This document shows positions 54,175 to 62,271 of a stretch of 64,000 nt of DNA, piece by piece. This DNA is from Aurantiacibacter sp. D1-12. Lineage in GTDB: Bacteria > Pseudomonadota > Alphaproteobacteria > Sphingomonadales > Sphingomonadaceae. Location of the stretch: assembly GCF_028858515.1 (NCBI RefSeq), contig NZ_JAPJZJ010000004.1:62001-126000 (forward strand). Direction: 5' to 3'. Position numbers and translations under genes: made by a program. Each line of letters opens with the position of its first letter. The stretch's first letter is position 1. The notes beneath the pieces were generated by a model, which worked only from the letters and a program-made list of their open reading frames with translations, made no database searches and was not told the origin of the DNA.

Positions 54175-54225
54175 GTTCAACTCCCTCAATTACGAATTCG
54201 GCGTCCTCCCTCAGTGAATAAATAT

Positions 54226-54253
54226 ACTTTGTCAATAAGAAAGATTACAAAGT
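54226..54253. promoter_or_regulatory. Inverted repeat between the regulator and the membrane-protein genes
   Basis: ACTTTGT (54226-54232) and ACAAAGT (54247-54253) form an inverted repeat with a 14-bp AT-rich spacer; extending inward, AAT/ATT also pairs with one bulge. It lies midway between the two divergent genes and is a natural operator candidate. Confidence 0.5.
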
Positions 54254-54287
54254 TGTTTAAGTGGGGGATGTCTGCAAAGATGCGTGC

Positions 54288-54935
54288 ATGGAAAATCAGG
54301 CATTCGGGGAATCGGGGAGCACCCGCGCGGAGCTGATGCGGTTTCTGCTTGAGGCAGAGGAACCCTGTTCTGTGACAGAACTTGCCGGCAGGCTTGGAAT
54401 CTCACGCAATGCCGCTCATCAACATATTGTTTCGCTCGAACGCGACGGACTGATCGAGAAGGGTGAAGATATCCGGACGCGAGGGCGGCCTTCGCAACGC
54501 TATCGACTAAGCGAATACGGTAGATCCAGCTTTCCCAGGCAGTATGCGTTGCTTACCACCAGACTGGTTTCAGCAATAGCGGGGAGGCTGGATGAAACCA
54601 CACTCGCCTCTATGCTGAAGGGGATTGGTCGCGAGTTGGCACATGAACTTGCAGCCGATGGCATCCCTCCAGCTGGCATTCCCATTCGCGAAGTAGTCAG
54701 GCTTATGCAGCAGCTTGGCTATGAAGCCAGGAAGGGAGAAGGAGGCGGTGAGGAAATAGAGGCCCACAACTGCGTTTATCACGAGGCTGCGCAGGCTAAC
54801 CCGGCGGTCTGCGAGATGGATATCACATTGCTTGAAACACTAACCCGCCGCTCGGTCCGGCATAGTGCATGCATGGCCAAGGGCGATTGCTCCTGCCGTT
54901 TTTCATTTGCAGAAAAAGGGCCGGGAACAGATTAA
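54288..54935 (+). CDS. SufR-like winged-helix regulator with cysteine cluster
   Basis: A 215-residue DNA-binding protein. The winged helix-turn-helix spans about 12-75 (VTELAGRLGISRNAAHQHIVSL, in part). The C-terminal third carries five cysteines at C162, C175, C195, C201 and C203, the first two spaced C-X12-C as in SufR-type [4Fe-4S] regulators. It probably senses iron, oxygen or nitric oxide through an Fe-S cluster. ATG 54288 is used; GTG 54261 is an alternative, both with weak ribosome-binding sequences. Confidence 0.8.
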   Translation: MENQAFGESGSTRAELMRFLLEAEEPCSVTELAGRLGISRNAAHQHIVSLERDGLIEKGEDIRTRGRPSQRYRLSEYGRSSFPRQYALLTTRLVSAIAGRLDETTLASMLKGIGRELAHELAADGIPPAGIPIREVVRLMQQLGYEARKGEGGGEEIEAHNCVYHEAAQANPAVCEMDITLLETLTRRSVRHSACMAKGDCSCRFSFAEKGPGTD

Positions 54936-54969
54936 CACAGGCAATAATGATGCCCGCCTAAGTGGCAGC

Positions 54970-57366
54970 TCAATCCTTGTCGGATTTCTTGTCGCCGCTT
55001 GTATCCGCTTCAGAGGCGCCTGGTGAACCCGGCTTCTTCGCAGCAGGTTTCTTCTTTGCGGCGGCTTTCTTGCGCTTCGGCTTGCTCTTGGGCGGAGCCG
55101 GAGTGAGCTCGAAAGCGAGCTTGTCGTCCTTTACGCTGACATGCACTTCGCCGCCGCTGGCGAGTTTGCCGAACAGCAGCTCTTCAGCGAGCGGTTGTTT
55201 GACCTTCTCCTGCAGCAGACGTGCCATCGGGCGGGCCCCCATCAGCTTGTCGTAACCGCGCTTGCCCAGCCAGTCGCGCGCATCGCCATCGAACTGGATG
55301 TGCACGTTCTGGTCGGCCAGCTGCAGCTCGAGCTGGATGATGAACTTGTCGACCACGCGGCTGACGGTTTCCTTGCCGAGGTAGCCGAACGGCACGATGG
55401 CATCCAAGCGGTTGCGGAATTCGGGGGTGAACATCTTCTTCACCGCCTCTTCCGAAGCTTCCGTCTTGGTGCCCGCGCCGAAACCGATCGACTGCTTGGC
55501 GGCATCCGATGCGCCCGCGTTGGTAGTCATGATCAGCACGACATTGCGGAAGTCCACTGTCTTGCCGTGATGGTCGGTCAGACGACCGTTATCCATCACC
55601 TGCAGCAGGATATTGAAGAGGTCGGGATGTGCTTTCTCGATTTCGTCGAGCAGCAGCACGCAATGCGGGTGTTGGTCGATGGCATCGGTGAGCAGGCCGC
55701 CCTGATCATAGCCAACATAGCCCGGAGGTGCGCCGATCAAGCGGCTGACCGAGTGGCGCTCCATATATTCGGACATGTCGAAGCGCTTGAGCTCGATACC
55801 CATGATGCTGGCGAGTTGGCGCGCGACTTCGGTTTTACCCACACCGGTCGGGCCACTGAACAGGAATGAGCCGATGGGCTTGTCCGGGTCGCGCAGACCT
55901 GCGCGGCTGAGCTTCATCGCTGTGGACAGGCGATCGATCGCCTCATCCTGGCCGAAGACAACGCGCTTGAGATCCTTCTCCAGCGTGCCGAGCGCCTTTT
56001 TGTCATCCTTGGAGACCGATTTCGGTGGGATGCGCGCCATCGTCGCGACCACTTTCTCGATTTCCTTGGCAGTAATAGTCTTGCGGCGGCGGCTGGGCGG
56101 TACGAGCATCTGCATCGCGCCCACCTCGTCGATCACGTCGATCGCCTTGTCGGGCAATTTGCGATCGTTGATGTAGCGCGCGCTCATTTCGACAGCAGTC
56201 TTGATGGCATCGGGCGTATATTTCACTTTGTGATGCTCTTCAAAGGCACTGCGCAGGCCCTTCAGGATCTTGATCGTGTCGGCGATACTCGGCTCGTTCA
56301 CGTCGATCTTCTGGAAGCGACGCAGCAGCGCGCGATCCTTTTCGAAGTGGTTGCGGAACTCCTTGTAGGTCGTCGAACCGACGCAACGGATCGCACCGCT
56401 TGAAAGCGCAGGCTTCAGGAGGTTGCTCGCGTCCATCGCACCGCCGCTGGTGGCACCAGCACCGATCACTGTGTGAATCTCGTCAATAAAGAGGATCGCG
56501 TCAGGCAGCTTTTCGAGCTCGTTCACGACCTGCTTCAGCCGTTCCTCGAAATCGCCGCGATAGCGAGTGCCGGCAAGCAGCGCACCCATGTCGAGTGCGT
56601 AGATCACTGCCGGTTCGAGCACTTCGGGCACGTCACCTTCAACGATCTTGCGCGCCAGGCCTTCTGCGATAGCGGTTTTCCCCACGCCCGGGTCGCCCAC
56701 GTAAAGCGGGTTGTTCTTCGAACGGCGGCACAGGATTTGCACGGTGCGGTCGACTTCGGGGCCGCGACCGATCAGTGGATCGATCCGTCCGTCCAGCGCC
56801 TTCTGGTTGAGGTTCACGCAGAACTGGTCGAGCGCGGAGTCCTTTTTCTTCTCCGGCTTTTCCTTGCCATCGCCAGCCACTTCACCTTCGGCGGCGCCTT
56901 CGGCCGAGCGATCTTCGATCTGCTTGCCGTTCTTGCCAATACCGTGGCTAATGAAGCTCACCGCATCAAGGCGGCTCATATCCTGATCTTGCAGGAAATA
57001 GACCGCATAGCTGTCTCGCTCGGAGAACAGTGCAACCAGAACGTTGGCCCCCGTCACTACGTCCTTGCCCGAAGACTGGACGTGCAGGATAGCGCGCTGG
57101 ATCACCCGCTGGAAGCCTGCCGTGGGCTGTGGATCGGCATCCTCTTCTGTCTTAAGCGATTGATATTCTTGATCAAGGTATTGGCGGACAACACCCGCGA
57201 TCTCGCCCAGATCGACACCGCATGCGGTCATGACCTCGGCAGCGTCACTGTCTTCGACAAGTGCCAGCAGCAGGTGCTCCAGCGTCGCATATTCGTGCGC
57301 GCGGTCGATCGCGTGCTGGATTGCGGTGTGGAGCGTCTTTTCGAGGTTTTGCGCGAAACTTGGCAT
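54970..57366 (-). CDS. clpA: ATP-dependent Clp protease ATPase subunit ClpA
   Basis: AAA+ unfoldase that feeds substrates to ClpP. The 798-residue product has the N-domain (two Clp repeats), AAA-1 with Walker A GDPGVGKTAIAEGLA near residue 225, and AAA-2 with GPTGVGKTEVARQLA near 508. The first repeats read TLEHLLLALVED. An unusual Lys/Ala/Pro-rich tail of about 40 residues (PKRKKAAAKKKPAAKK) follows the usual C-terminus. clpS is not adjacent here. Confidence 0.96.
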   Translation of the reverse strand: MPSFAQNLEKTLHTAIQHAIDRAHEYATLEHLLLALVEDSDAAEVMTACGVDLGEIAGVVRQYLDQEYQSLKTEEDADPQPTAGFQRVIQRAILHVQSSGKDVVTGANVLVALFSERDSYAVYFLQDQDMSRLDAVSFISHGIGKNGKQIEDRSAEGAAEGEVAGDGKEKPEKKKDSALDQFCVNLNQKALDGRIDPLIGRGPEVDRTVQILCRRSKNNPLYVGDPGVGKTAIAEGLARKIVEGDVPEVLEPAVIYALDMGALLAGTRYRGDFEERLKQVVNELEKLPDAILFIDEIHTVIGAGATSGGAMDASNLLKPALSSGAIRCVGSTTYKEFRNHFEKDRALLRRFQKIDVNEPSIADTIKILKGLRSAFEEHHKVKYTPDAIKTAVEMSARYINDRKLPDKAIDVIDEVGAMQMLVPPSRRRKTITAKEIEKVVATMARIPPKSVSKDDKKALGTLEKDLKRVVFGQDEAIDRLSTAMKLSRAGLRDPDKPIGSFLFSGPTGVGKTEVARQLASIMGIELKRFDMSEYMERHSVSRLIGAPPGYVGYDQGGLLTDAIDQHPHCVLLLDEIEKAHPDLFNILLQVMDNGRLTDHHGKTVDFRNVVLIMTTNAGASDAAKQSIGFGAGTKTEASEEAVKKMFTPEFRNRLDAIVPFGYLGKETVSRVVDKFIIQLELQLADQNVHIQFDGDARDWLGKRGYDKLMGARPMARLLQEKVKQPLAEELLFGKLASGGEVHVSVKDDKLAFELTPAPPKSKPKRKKAAAKKKPAAKKPGSPGASEADTSGDKKSDKD

Positions 57367-57426
57367 TACAGTCCTTGATTGAGGTTGGCCGCAGTGGGAG
57401 GTGGGGGGATGCTGCGCATCACATGG

Positions 57427-57441
57427 TTAACAAAGCTCTAA
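57427..57441. promoter_or_regulatory. CtrA-like half-site pair upstream of clpA
   Basis: TTAA-N7-CTAA followed by C, seven of eight bases of the CtrA pattern, 61 bp before the clpA start. Confidence 0.3.
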
Positions 57442-57546
57442 CGCGGCGTGTGAACGGCCCCTTCACCAAGGCCGCGGTGGGTGTTGATAAGGATATGGTG
57501 CGCCGTGGCGCGATTGCGAGGGGTGCAAAGGGCCCAAACCGGCCCA

Positions 57547-57750
57547 TCACTCGCTACTCTTCGACTTGAACAGGCTGTCTGCCAGCTTGCGATGATCCGC
57601 CGCCTTGGCGTGATGCGCCTTCACCCGGGCAATTTCCGTCTCGAGCAGCCCAACCCGCTCCATCAGCTCATCCTGGGAATAGGTATCGAGCGCTTCGCCA
57701 GCCAGCTCGGCTGCGGCGTCTGTCCGCCTGCGGGGAAGATCGTCTTCCAT
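57547..57750 (-). CDS. DUF1192 family protein
   Basis: A 67-residue protein of a small alphaproteobacterial family, mostly helical. The conserved YSQDELMERVGLLETEIARV segment (given in part) and the preceding basic DDLPRRR start fit the family. The helical repeat suggests a coiled coil. Function unknown. It is 180 bp upstream of clpA on the same strand; that gap carries a CtrA-like motif. Confidence 0.85.
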   Translation of the reverse strand: MEDDLPRRRTDAAAELAGEALDTYSQDELMERVGLLETEIARVKAHHAKAADHRKLADSLFKSKSSE

Positions 57751-57839
57751 AGCTGCGGAACATCCCTCCCGCCGCGCTTGCTGTCAATGGTGGCTCGCCC
57801 TAGGGATGGGGGAGAAACGCAGGGGAAAAGCGGGGCAAT

Positions 57840-58862
57840 ATGGGCAGCGAGACGGCAAAAAATGTGCCGGACACCATGCAGGTGATCGAAATTTCAGGCC
57901 CAGGTGGGCCGGACGTGCTCCAGCTGGCCGAGCGCGATGTGCCGCAGCCCGGCGCGGGCGAAGTACTGATCGCGGTGAGTCATGCCGGGGTCAATCGCCC
58001 CGATTGCCTGCAGCGCATGGGCGTCTATCCGCCTCCTCCTGGAGCTTCCGATATTTTGGGGCTGGAAGTCTCGGGCGAAGTGGTCGCGATTGGCGAAGGT
58101 GTCGATCCGGGCGAACTCGGCAAGCGTGTGTGCGCGCTGGTGGCGGGCGGCGGTTATGCCCAGTATTGCATCGCCCGACCCGAGCATTGCCTGCCTGTGC
58201 CCGACGGCCTGCCGATGGAGCAGGCCGCCGCGATCCCCGAGACATTCTTCACCGTGTGGCACAACGTTTTCCAGCGCGGCTTCGCGCGTGATGGTGAAGT
58301 GCTGCTGGTGCACGGTGGAACAAGCGGCATCGGCACGACGGCGATCCTGCTCGGCAAGTTGTTCGAGCTGACCGTTATCGCGACCTGCGGATCGGACGAG
58401 AAATGTGAAGCGGCGCGCAAGATCGGCGCGAATCACGCGATTAATTACAAGAGCGAGGATTTCTCCGAACGCGTGCGGGCAATCACCCAGGGCCGCGGAT
58501 GTGACCTGATCCTCGATATGGTTGCGGGCAACTACACGCAGCGCAATCTCGATTGCCTGGCAGAGGATGGCCGCCTGGTCCTGATCGCGACGCTGGGCGG
58601 TGCCAAGTCGGAACTCAACATGATCAAGCTGATGATGAAGCGGCAAATGGTCACCGGGTCCACACTGCGCCCGCGCACCGATGTGTTCAAAGGCATGATC
58701 GCGGACGAGCTGTTCCGCGAAGTCTGGCCTGCCGTCGAAGCGGGCGAGCTACGGCCGGTGATGGATCGGGTTTTCCCGTTGGCAGAAGCGTCTGACGCCC
58801 ATTTGCGTATGGAAGCGGGCGTGCATGTGGGAAAAATCGTGCTGCGCGTCGCCGGTGACTGA
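57840..58862 (+). CDS. NAD(P)H quinone oxidoreductase, PIG3/QOR family
   Basis: Medium-chain dehydrogenase/reductase of 340 residues without zinc-binding residues. GVNRPDCLQRMGVYPPP is the QOR/PIG3 substrate region, and the Rossmann motif is LVHGGTSGIGTTAI. It reduces quinones with NADPH by family inference. ATG 57840 is listed; ATG 57876 (MQVIEI) is the alternative start nearer the conserved first strand. Confidence 0.92.
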   Translation: MGSETAKNVPDTMQVIEISGPGGPDVLQLAERDVPQPGAGEVLIAVSHAGVNRPDCLQRMGVYPPPPGASDILGLEVSGEVVAIGEGVDPGELGKRVCALVAGGGYAQYCIARPEHCLPVPDGLPMEQAAAIPETFFTVWHNVFQRGFARDGEVLLVHGGTSGIGTTAILLGKLFELTVIATCGSDEKCEAARKIGANHAINYKSEDFSERVRAITQGRGCDLILDMVAGNYTQRNLDCLAEDGRLVLIATLGGAKSELNMIKLMMKRQMVTGSTLRPRTDVFKGMIADELFREVWPAVEAGELRPVMDRVFPLAEASDAHLRMEAGVHVGKIVLRVAGD

Positions 58863-58883
58863 CTCGAAAGCTTCATAGTGTCG

Positions 58884-58898
58884 TTAAACTGCCGCTAA
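58884..58898. promoter_or_regulatory. CtrA-like half-site pair upstream of the LpxH-like gene
   Basis: TTAA-N7-CTAA, embedded in a direct repeat TAAACTGC. It lies 73 bp before the ATG at 58972. Confidence 0.3.
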
Positions 58899-58971
58899 AC
58901 TGCGGTTCGCACGTCACAATTGCGCGCCATAGACCCGAAGCCAGATACAGGCTGCAGGGGACAATCGCGGC

Positions 58972-59874
58972 ATGTTTGGTGACTATCTTGATGGTGATAT
59001 CGGCAATGGTGATGGTATCGCCAGTCTGGCTGAATACGTTTCCTCGCACGCCGAGCCTCCCCCACCCACCGTGCCGGAACGTTCACCGGAGGGGCGTCGC
59101 AAGTACCGCACGGTATGGATCAGCGATGTTCACCTCGGCACCAAGGGTTGCAACGCGCAGTTGCTGATCGATTTCCTCGACAGTGTCGATAGCGAGACCA
59201 TGTATCTGGTTGGCGACATCATCGATGGCTGGCGACTGAAGAAGAAGTTCTACTGGCCGCCCGAGCATAACGATATCGTCTGGCGCATCCTGAAGCGGGC
59301 CAGGCGCGGCACGCGGATCGTCTATATCCCCGGCAATCATGACGAGATGCTGCGCCCGTTCTCCGGCATGAGCTTCGGCGGCATCGAGATCCAGCGCGCC
59401 GCTTTTCATGAGACCGCGGATGGCCGTCGTCTGATGGTGCTGCACGGGGACGAGTTCGATGCGATCATGCTCTCACATCGCTGGCTCGCTTTTGTGGGGG
59501 ACGCGGCATACCACCTGTCGATGACACTGAGCCATGTGGTCAATGTGGTCCGGCGGCGGCTGGGCCTGCCCTACTGGTCGCTCAGCAAAATGGCCAAGCA
59601 CAAGGTCAAGAATGCGGTCGAATTCATCGGCAAGTATGAAGAAGTCGTTGCCCGTGCTGCTGCTGAACGCGGGGTCGACGGGGTTGTCTGCGGCCACATC
59701 CACACCGCCGAGCACCGCATGTTCGGCGACACGGAATACTGGAACGATGGCGACTGGGTGGAAGGCTGCAATGCTCTGGCCGAGCATGCCGATGGCCGCA
59801 TGGAAATACTCAATTGGCCGGAGGAAGTCGCCAAACGTCAGGTGCCTGTAACGAGCACGGCGGAGGCAGCATGA
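58972..59874 (+). CDS. UDP-2,3-diacylglucosamine diphosphatase-like metallophosphoesterase
   Basis: A 300-residue phosphoesterase of the LpxH-related family. Metal-site motifs are WISDVHLGTKG, LVGDIIDGW, IPGNHDEML, LHGDEFD and CGHIHTAEHR. An N-terminal extension of about 45 residues precedes the catalytic domain. The lipid A step (removal of UMP from UDP-diacyl-glucosamine) is inferred from the family; the pairing with a glycosyltransferase suggests a related envelope lipid. Confidence 0.9.
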   Translation: MFGDYLDGDIGNGDGIASLAEYVSSHAEPPPPTVPERSPEGRRKYRTVWISDVHLGTKGCNAQLLIDFLDSVDSETMYLVGDIIDGWRLKKKFYWPPEHNDIVWRILKRARRGTRIVYIPGNHDEMLRPFSGMSFGGIEIQRAAFHETADGRRLMVLHGDEFDAIMLSHRWLAFVGDAAYHLSMTLSHVVNVVRRRLGLPYWSLSKMAKHKVKNAVEFIGKYEEVVARAAAERGVDGVVCGHIHTAEHRMFGDTEYWNDGDWVEGCNALAEHADGRMEILNWPEEVAKRQVPVTSTAEAA

Positions 59875-60914
59875 AGATCGCGATCATAACCGATGCCTGG
59901 CACCCGCAGGTCAATGGCGTGGTCCGGACGCTTACCAGTGTGACCGGCGAACTGTTGCGCCGCGGGCACGCTGTGCAGATCATCTCGCCGGGTGAGTTTC
60001 GGTCGATACCTGCACCGTCCTATCCCGAGATCCGGCTGGCGCTGACAGGCGCGCGAGGGGTGGGAAAGCGGCTGTCTGCCTTTGCGCCGGACTCGATCCA
60101 TATCGCGACCGAAGGTCCGCTCGGCTGGGCGGCGCGTCGCTGGTGTCTGCGCAACCGCTTTCCTTTCACCACCGCCTACCACACACAATTCCCCGACTAT
60201 CTGGCGCGGCGTACAAGGCTGCCTGCCAAGCTGTTCTGGCCTTTCATCCGGCGCTTTCACGGGCCAGCAGAGCGGATCATGGTGGCGACACCAAGCATTC
60301 GGAAAGAGCTGCGTAAGCAGGGGCTGACAAAGCTTCACCACTGGTCGCGCGGGGTCGATCTGGCGACCTTTCACCCAGATCATGCACCGCCCGACTTCTT
60401 CTTCAACCTGCCCCGCCCGATCCAGCTTTACGTTGGCCGCGTGGCGGTGGAGAAGAATATCGAGGCGTTTCTGGGCAACGATCATCCCGGCTCCAAAGTG
60501 GTTGTGGGCGATGGGCCTGCGCTTACCCGGCTGAAGGCACAGTTCCCTGACGCACACTTTATCGGCAAGCGAACGGGGCCTGACCTGGCGGCCTGCTATG
60601 CCGGAGCGGACGTGTTCGTCTTCCCGAGCCGAACCGACACCTTCGGCCTTGTGATGATCGAAGCGCTGGCATGCGGGACCCCGGTTGCCGCCTATCCTGT
60701 TGCCGGACCGCGCGATGTTCTGCAAAACGATAGCGGTGCGATGGACGAACGGATCGAGCGGGCAATAGGGCGGGCCCTGCATTTCTCCCGCGAAATCTGC
60801 CTTGCGCACGGCCGCAACTTCAGCTGGGAAGCAAGTACCTCCCAATTCCTCGACGGACTTGAGTCCGGGGGCAACGCATTGCCAATCGGAAGCGTCATTC
60901 CGCTGCCTGCATAG
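59871..60914 (+). CDS. GT4-family glycosyltransferase
   Basis: A 347-residue GT-B enzyme. N-terminal ITDAWHPQVNGVVRTL is typical of the MgtA/alpha-mannosyltransferase group acting on lipids, and the C-terminal donor site reads EALACGTPVAAYPVAGPRDVL. The start overlaps the phosphatase stop by 4 bp. Known relatives with the same neighbour make glucosyl- or glucuronosyl-diacylglycerol; the substrate here is inferred only. Confidence 0.9.
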   Translation: MKIAIITDAWHPQVNGVVRTLTSVTGELLRRGHAVQIISPGEFRSIPAPSYPEIRLALTGARGVGKRLSAFAPDSIHIATEGPLGWAARRWCLRNRFPFTTAYHTQFPDYLARRTRLPAKLFWPFIRRFHGPAERIMVATPSIRKELRKQGLTKLHHWSRGVDLATFHPDHAPPDFFFNLPRPIQLYVGRVAVEKNIEAFLGNDHPGSKVVVGDGPALTRLKAQFPDAHFIGKRTGPDLAACYAGADVFVFPSRTDTFGLVMIEALACGTPVAAYPVAGPRDVLQNDSGAMDERIERAIGRALHFSREICLAHGRNFSWEASTSQFLDGLESGGNALPIGSVIPLPA

Positions 60915-60975
60915 TGCGCTAGAGCGCAAATGCTTGCGGGATGCGGCGAAAGGCTCTACATCATGGGGTAAGGCT

Positions 60976-60997
60976 GGCCGTCCCGTGAGGGGCGGCC
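60976..60997 (+). terminator. Terminator between the glycosyltransferase and trcR
   Basis: GGCCGTCCC pairs with GGGGCGGCC around GTGA (one G-T) and is followed by CTTTTATT. It ends 21 bp before the trcR start, so it could also act as an attenuator. Confidence 0.75.
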
Positions 60998-61018
60998 CTT
61001 TTATTTCGGAGAAACATC

Positions 61019-61762
61019 GTGGCTGATCAGCCCAAACCCCTCATGCCGCACGCCACCGCCAGCTGGCTGGTGGACAATACCGCGCTGAGCTTCACCCAGA
61101 TTGCAGAATTCTGCGGTCTGCACATCCTTGAAGTGCAGGCGATGGCGGATGACCTTGCCAGCTCCAAGTACACCGGCCGCGATCCTGTGCACTCGGGCGA
61201 GCTGACGCATGAAGAGATCGAGCGTGGTCAGGCCGACCCCGAATATTCGCTCGTCATGCAGAAGGCGCCCGTCGATGTCAGCCGCACCAAGGGCCCGCGT
61301 TACACGCCGGTGTCGAAGCGTCAGGACAAGCCCGATGGCATCGCCTGGCTGCTGCGCAACCACCCGGAAATCTCCGATGCGCAGATCGGCCGTCTGATCG
61401 GTACTACGCGCAACACGATCAACGCGATCCGTGAGCGTAGCCACTGGAACATCGCCAACATTCAGCCGAAGGACCCGGTGACCCTGGGTCTGTGCTCTCA
61501 GCGCGAGCTCGATGCCGCTGTGGCCAAGGCTGCAAAGCGTGCTGGAACGACCGAGCCTGTCGAAGGCGAAGAAGCGCCGGCAACACCGGTCGATCCGCGT
61601 GACGACAAGGAAAAGCTGATCGAGGAACTGCGCAAGGAGCGTGAGGAAGCAGCCAAGGCCGCGACTGAGGCCGCGCAGGAAGCCGAGGCCGAAGCATGGC
61701 TGGAAGCCAAGCGCGAAGCCGAGGCCAATCCGGAGCCCGAGCCCGGGCCGGATTCGCTCTAA
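61019..61762 (+). CDS. trcR: Cell cycle transcriptional regulator TrcR (DUF1013)
   Basis: Protein of 247 residues of the DUF1013 family, annotated TrcR in alphaproteobacteria as a cell-cycle regulator that works with RNA polymerase. GTG 61019 is the start, with GGAG at good spacing. The conserved core includes PHATASWLVDNTALSFTQIA, HILEVQAMAD, and the helix-turn-helix-like ISDAQIGRLIGTTRNTINAI. The C-terminal ~70 residues are a Glu/Ala-rich charged tail. A strong hairpin follows. Confidence 0.92.
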   Translation: MADQPKPLMPHATASWLVDNTALSFTQIAEFCGLHILEVQAMADDLASSKYTGRDPVHSGELTHEEIERGQADPEYSLVMQKAPVDVSRTKGPRYTPVSKRQDKPDGIAWLLRNHPEISDAQIGRLIGTTRNTINAIRERSHWNIANIQPKDPVTLGLCSQRELDAAVAKAAKRAGTTEPVEGEEAPATPVDPRDDKEKLIEELRKEREEAAKAATEAAQEAEAEAWLEAKREAEANPEPEPGPDSL

Positions 61763-61787
61763 GCGAGCAGGCGCGAGAAACAAAAAA

Positions 61788-61812
61788 GGGGCGGTCCCGC
61801 GTGGGCCGCCCC
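61788..61812. terminator. Bidirectional terminator after trcR
   Basis: GGGGCGGTCCC pairs with GGGCCGCCCC with one mismatch-type wobble, with A-run before and TTTT after, so it works on both strands. It separates trcR from the bactofilin gene. Confidence 0.85.
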
Positions 61813-61862
61813 TTTTGTTTGCCCTCTCCCAAAACGGGGGCTGTTATCCCTGTTGAACCGGA

Positions 61863-62270
61863 TCAGCGGGCGACAGCCACGCCGCGATCACTTTCTTCGC
61901 CCAAAGGCGCCGCCATTGCTGGCTTCGATGCCGGCTTGGGCGCATTGGCGCCGAGCGGTGCAAAGCGGCCATTGACCTTTGCGCCCTGCTCGATGGTCAG
62001 CGTTTCGTAGCTAACATCGCCTTCGATCTTCGCGCCTTTCAGCACGACGAGGTTCTTGGCCTCGATCCGGCCTTTGACTTCACCTGATAGGCGCGCGGTT
62101 TCGGCTTTGATCTCGCCTTCGACATGGCTGCCTTCGCCCTGCACCAGCGAGGCGCAGGCGATATCGCCGTGAACCTTGCCATCGACATGCAGATCAACGG
62201 TTGCTTCGATATTGCCGCGGATCGTTACGTCCGGTCCGATTACGGAAAATGTGCTGCCTGAATTTGCCAT
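61863..62270 (-). CDS. Bactofilin
   Basis: Cytoskeletal beta-helix protein that polymerises without nucleotide. The 135-residue product starts at ATG 62270 (an in-frame TTG-led extension to 62330 overlaps the M23 gene and is not used). It shows the bactofilin repeats: FSVIGPDVTIRGNIEATVDLHVDG (in part), VKGRIEAKNLVVLKGAKIEGDV (in part), then a Pro/Ala-rich tail. It follows the M23 gene by 1 bp; the pair couples wall hydrolysis to filament position in relatives. Confidence 0.92.
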   Translation of the reverse strand: MANSGSTFSVIGPDVTIRGNIEATVDLHVDGKVHGDIACASLVQGEGSHVEGEIKAETARLSGEVKGRIEAKNLVVLKGAKIEGDVSYETLTIEQGAKVNGRFAPLGANAPKPASKPAMAAPLGEESDRGVAVAR

Positions 62271-62271
62271 T

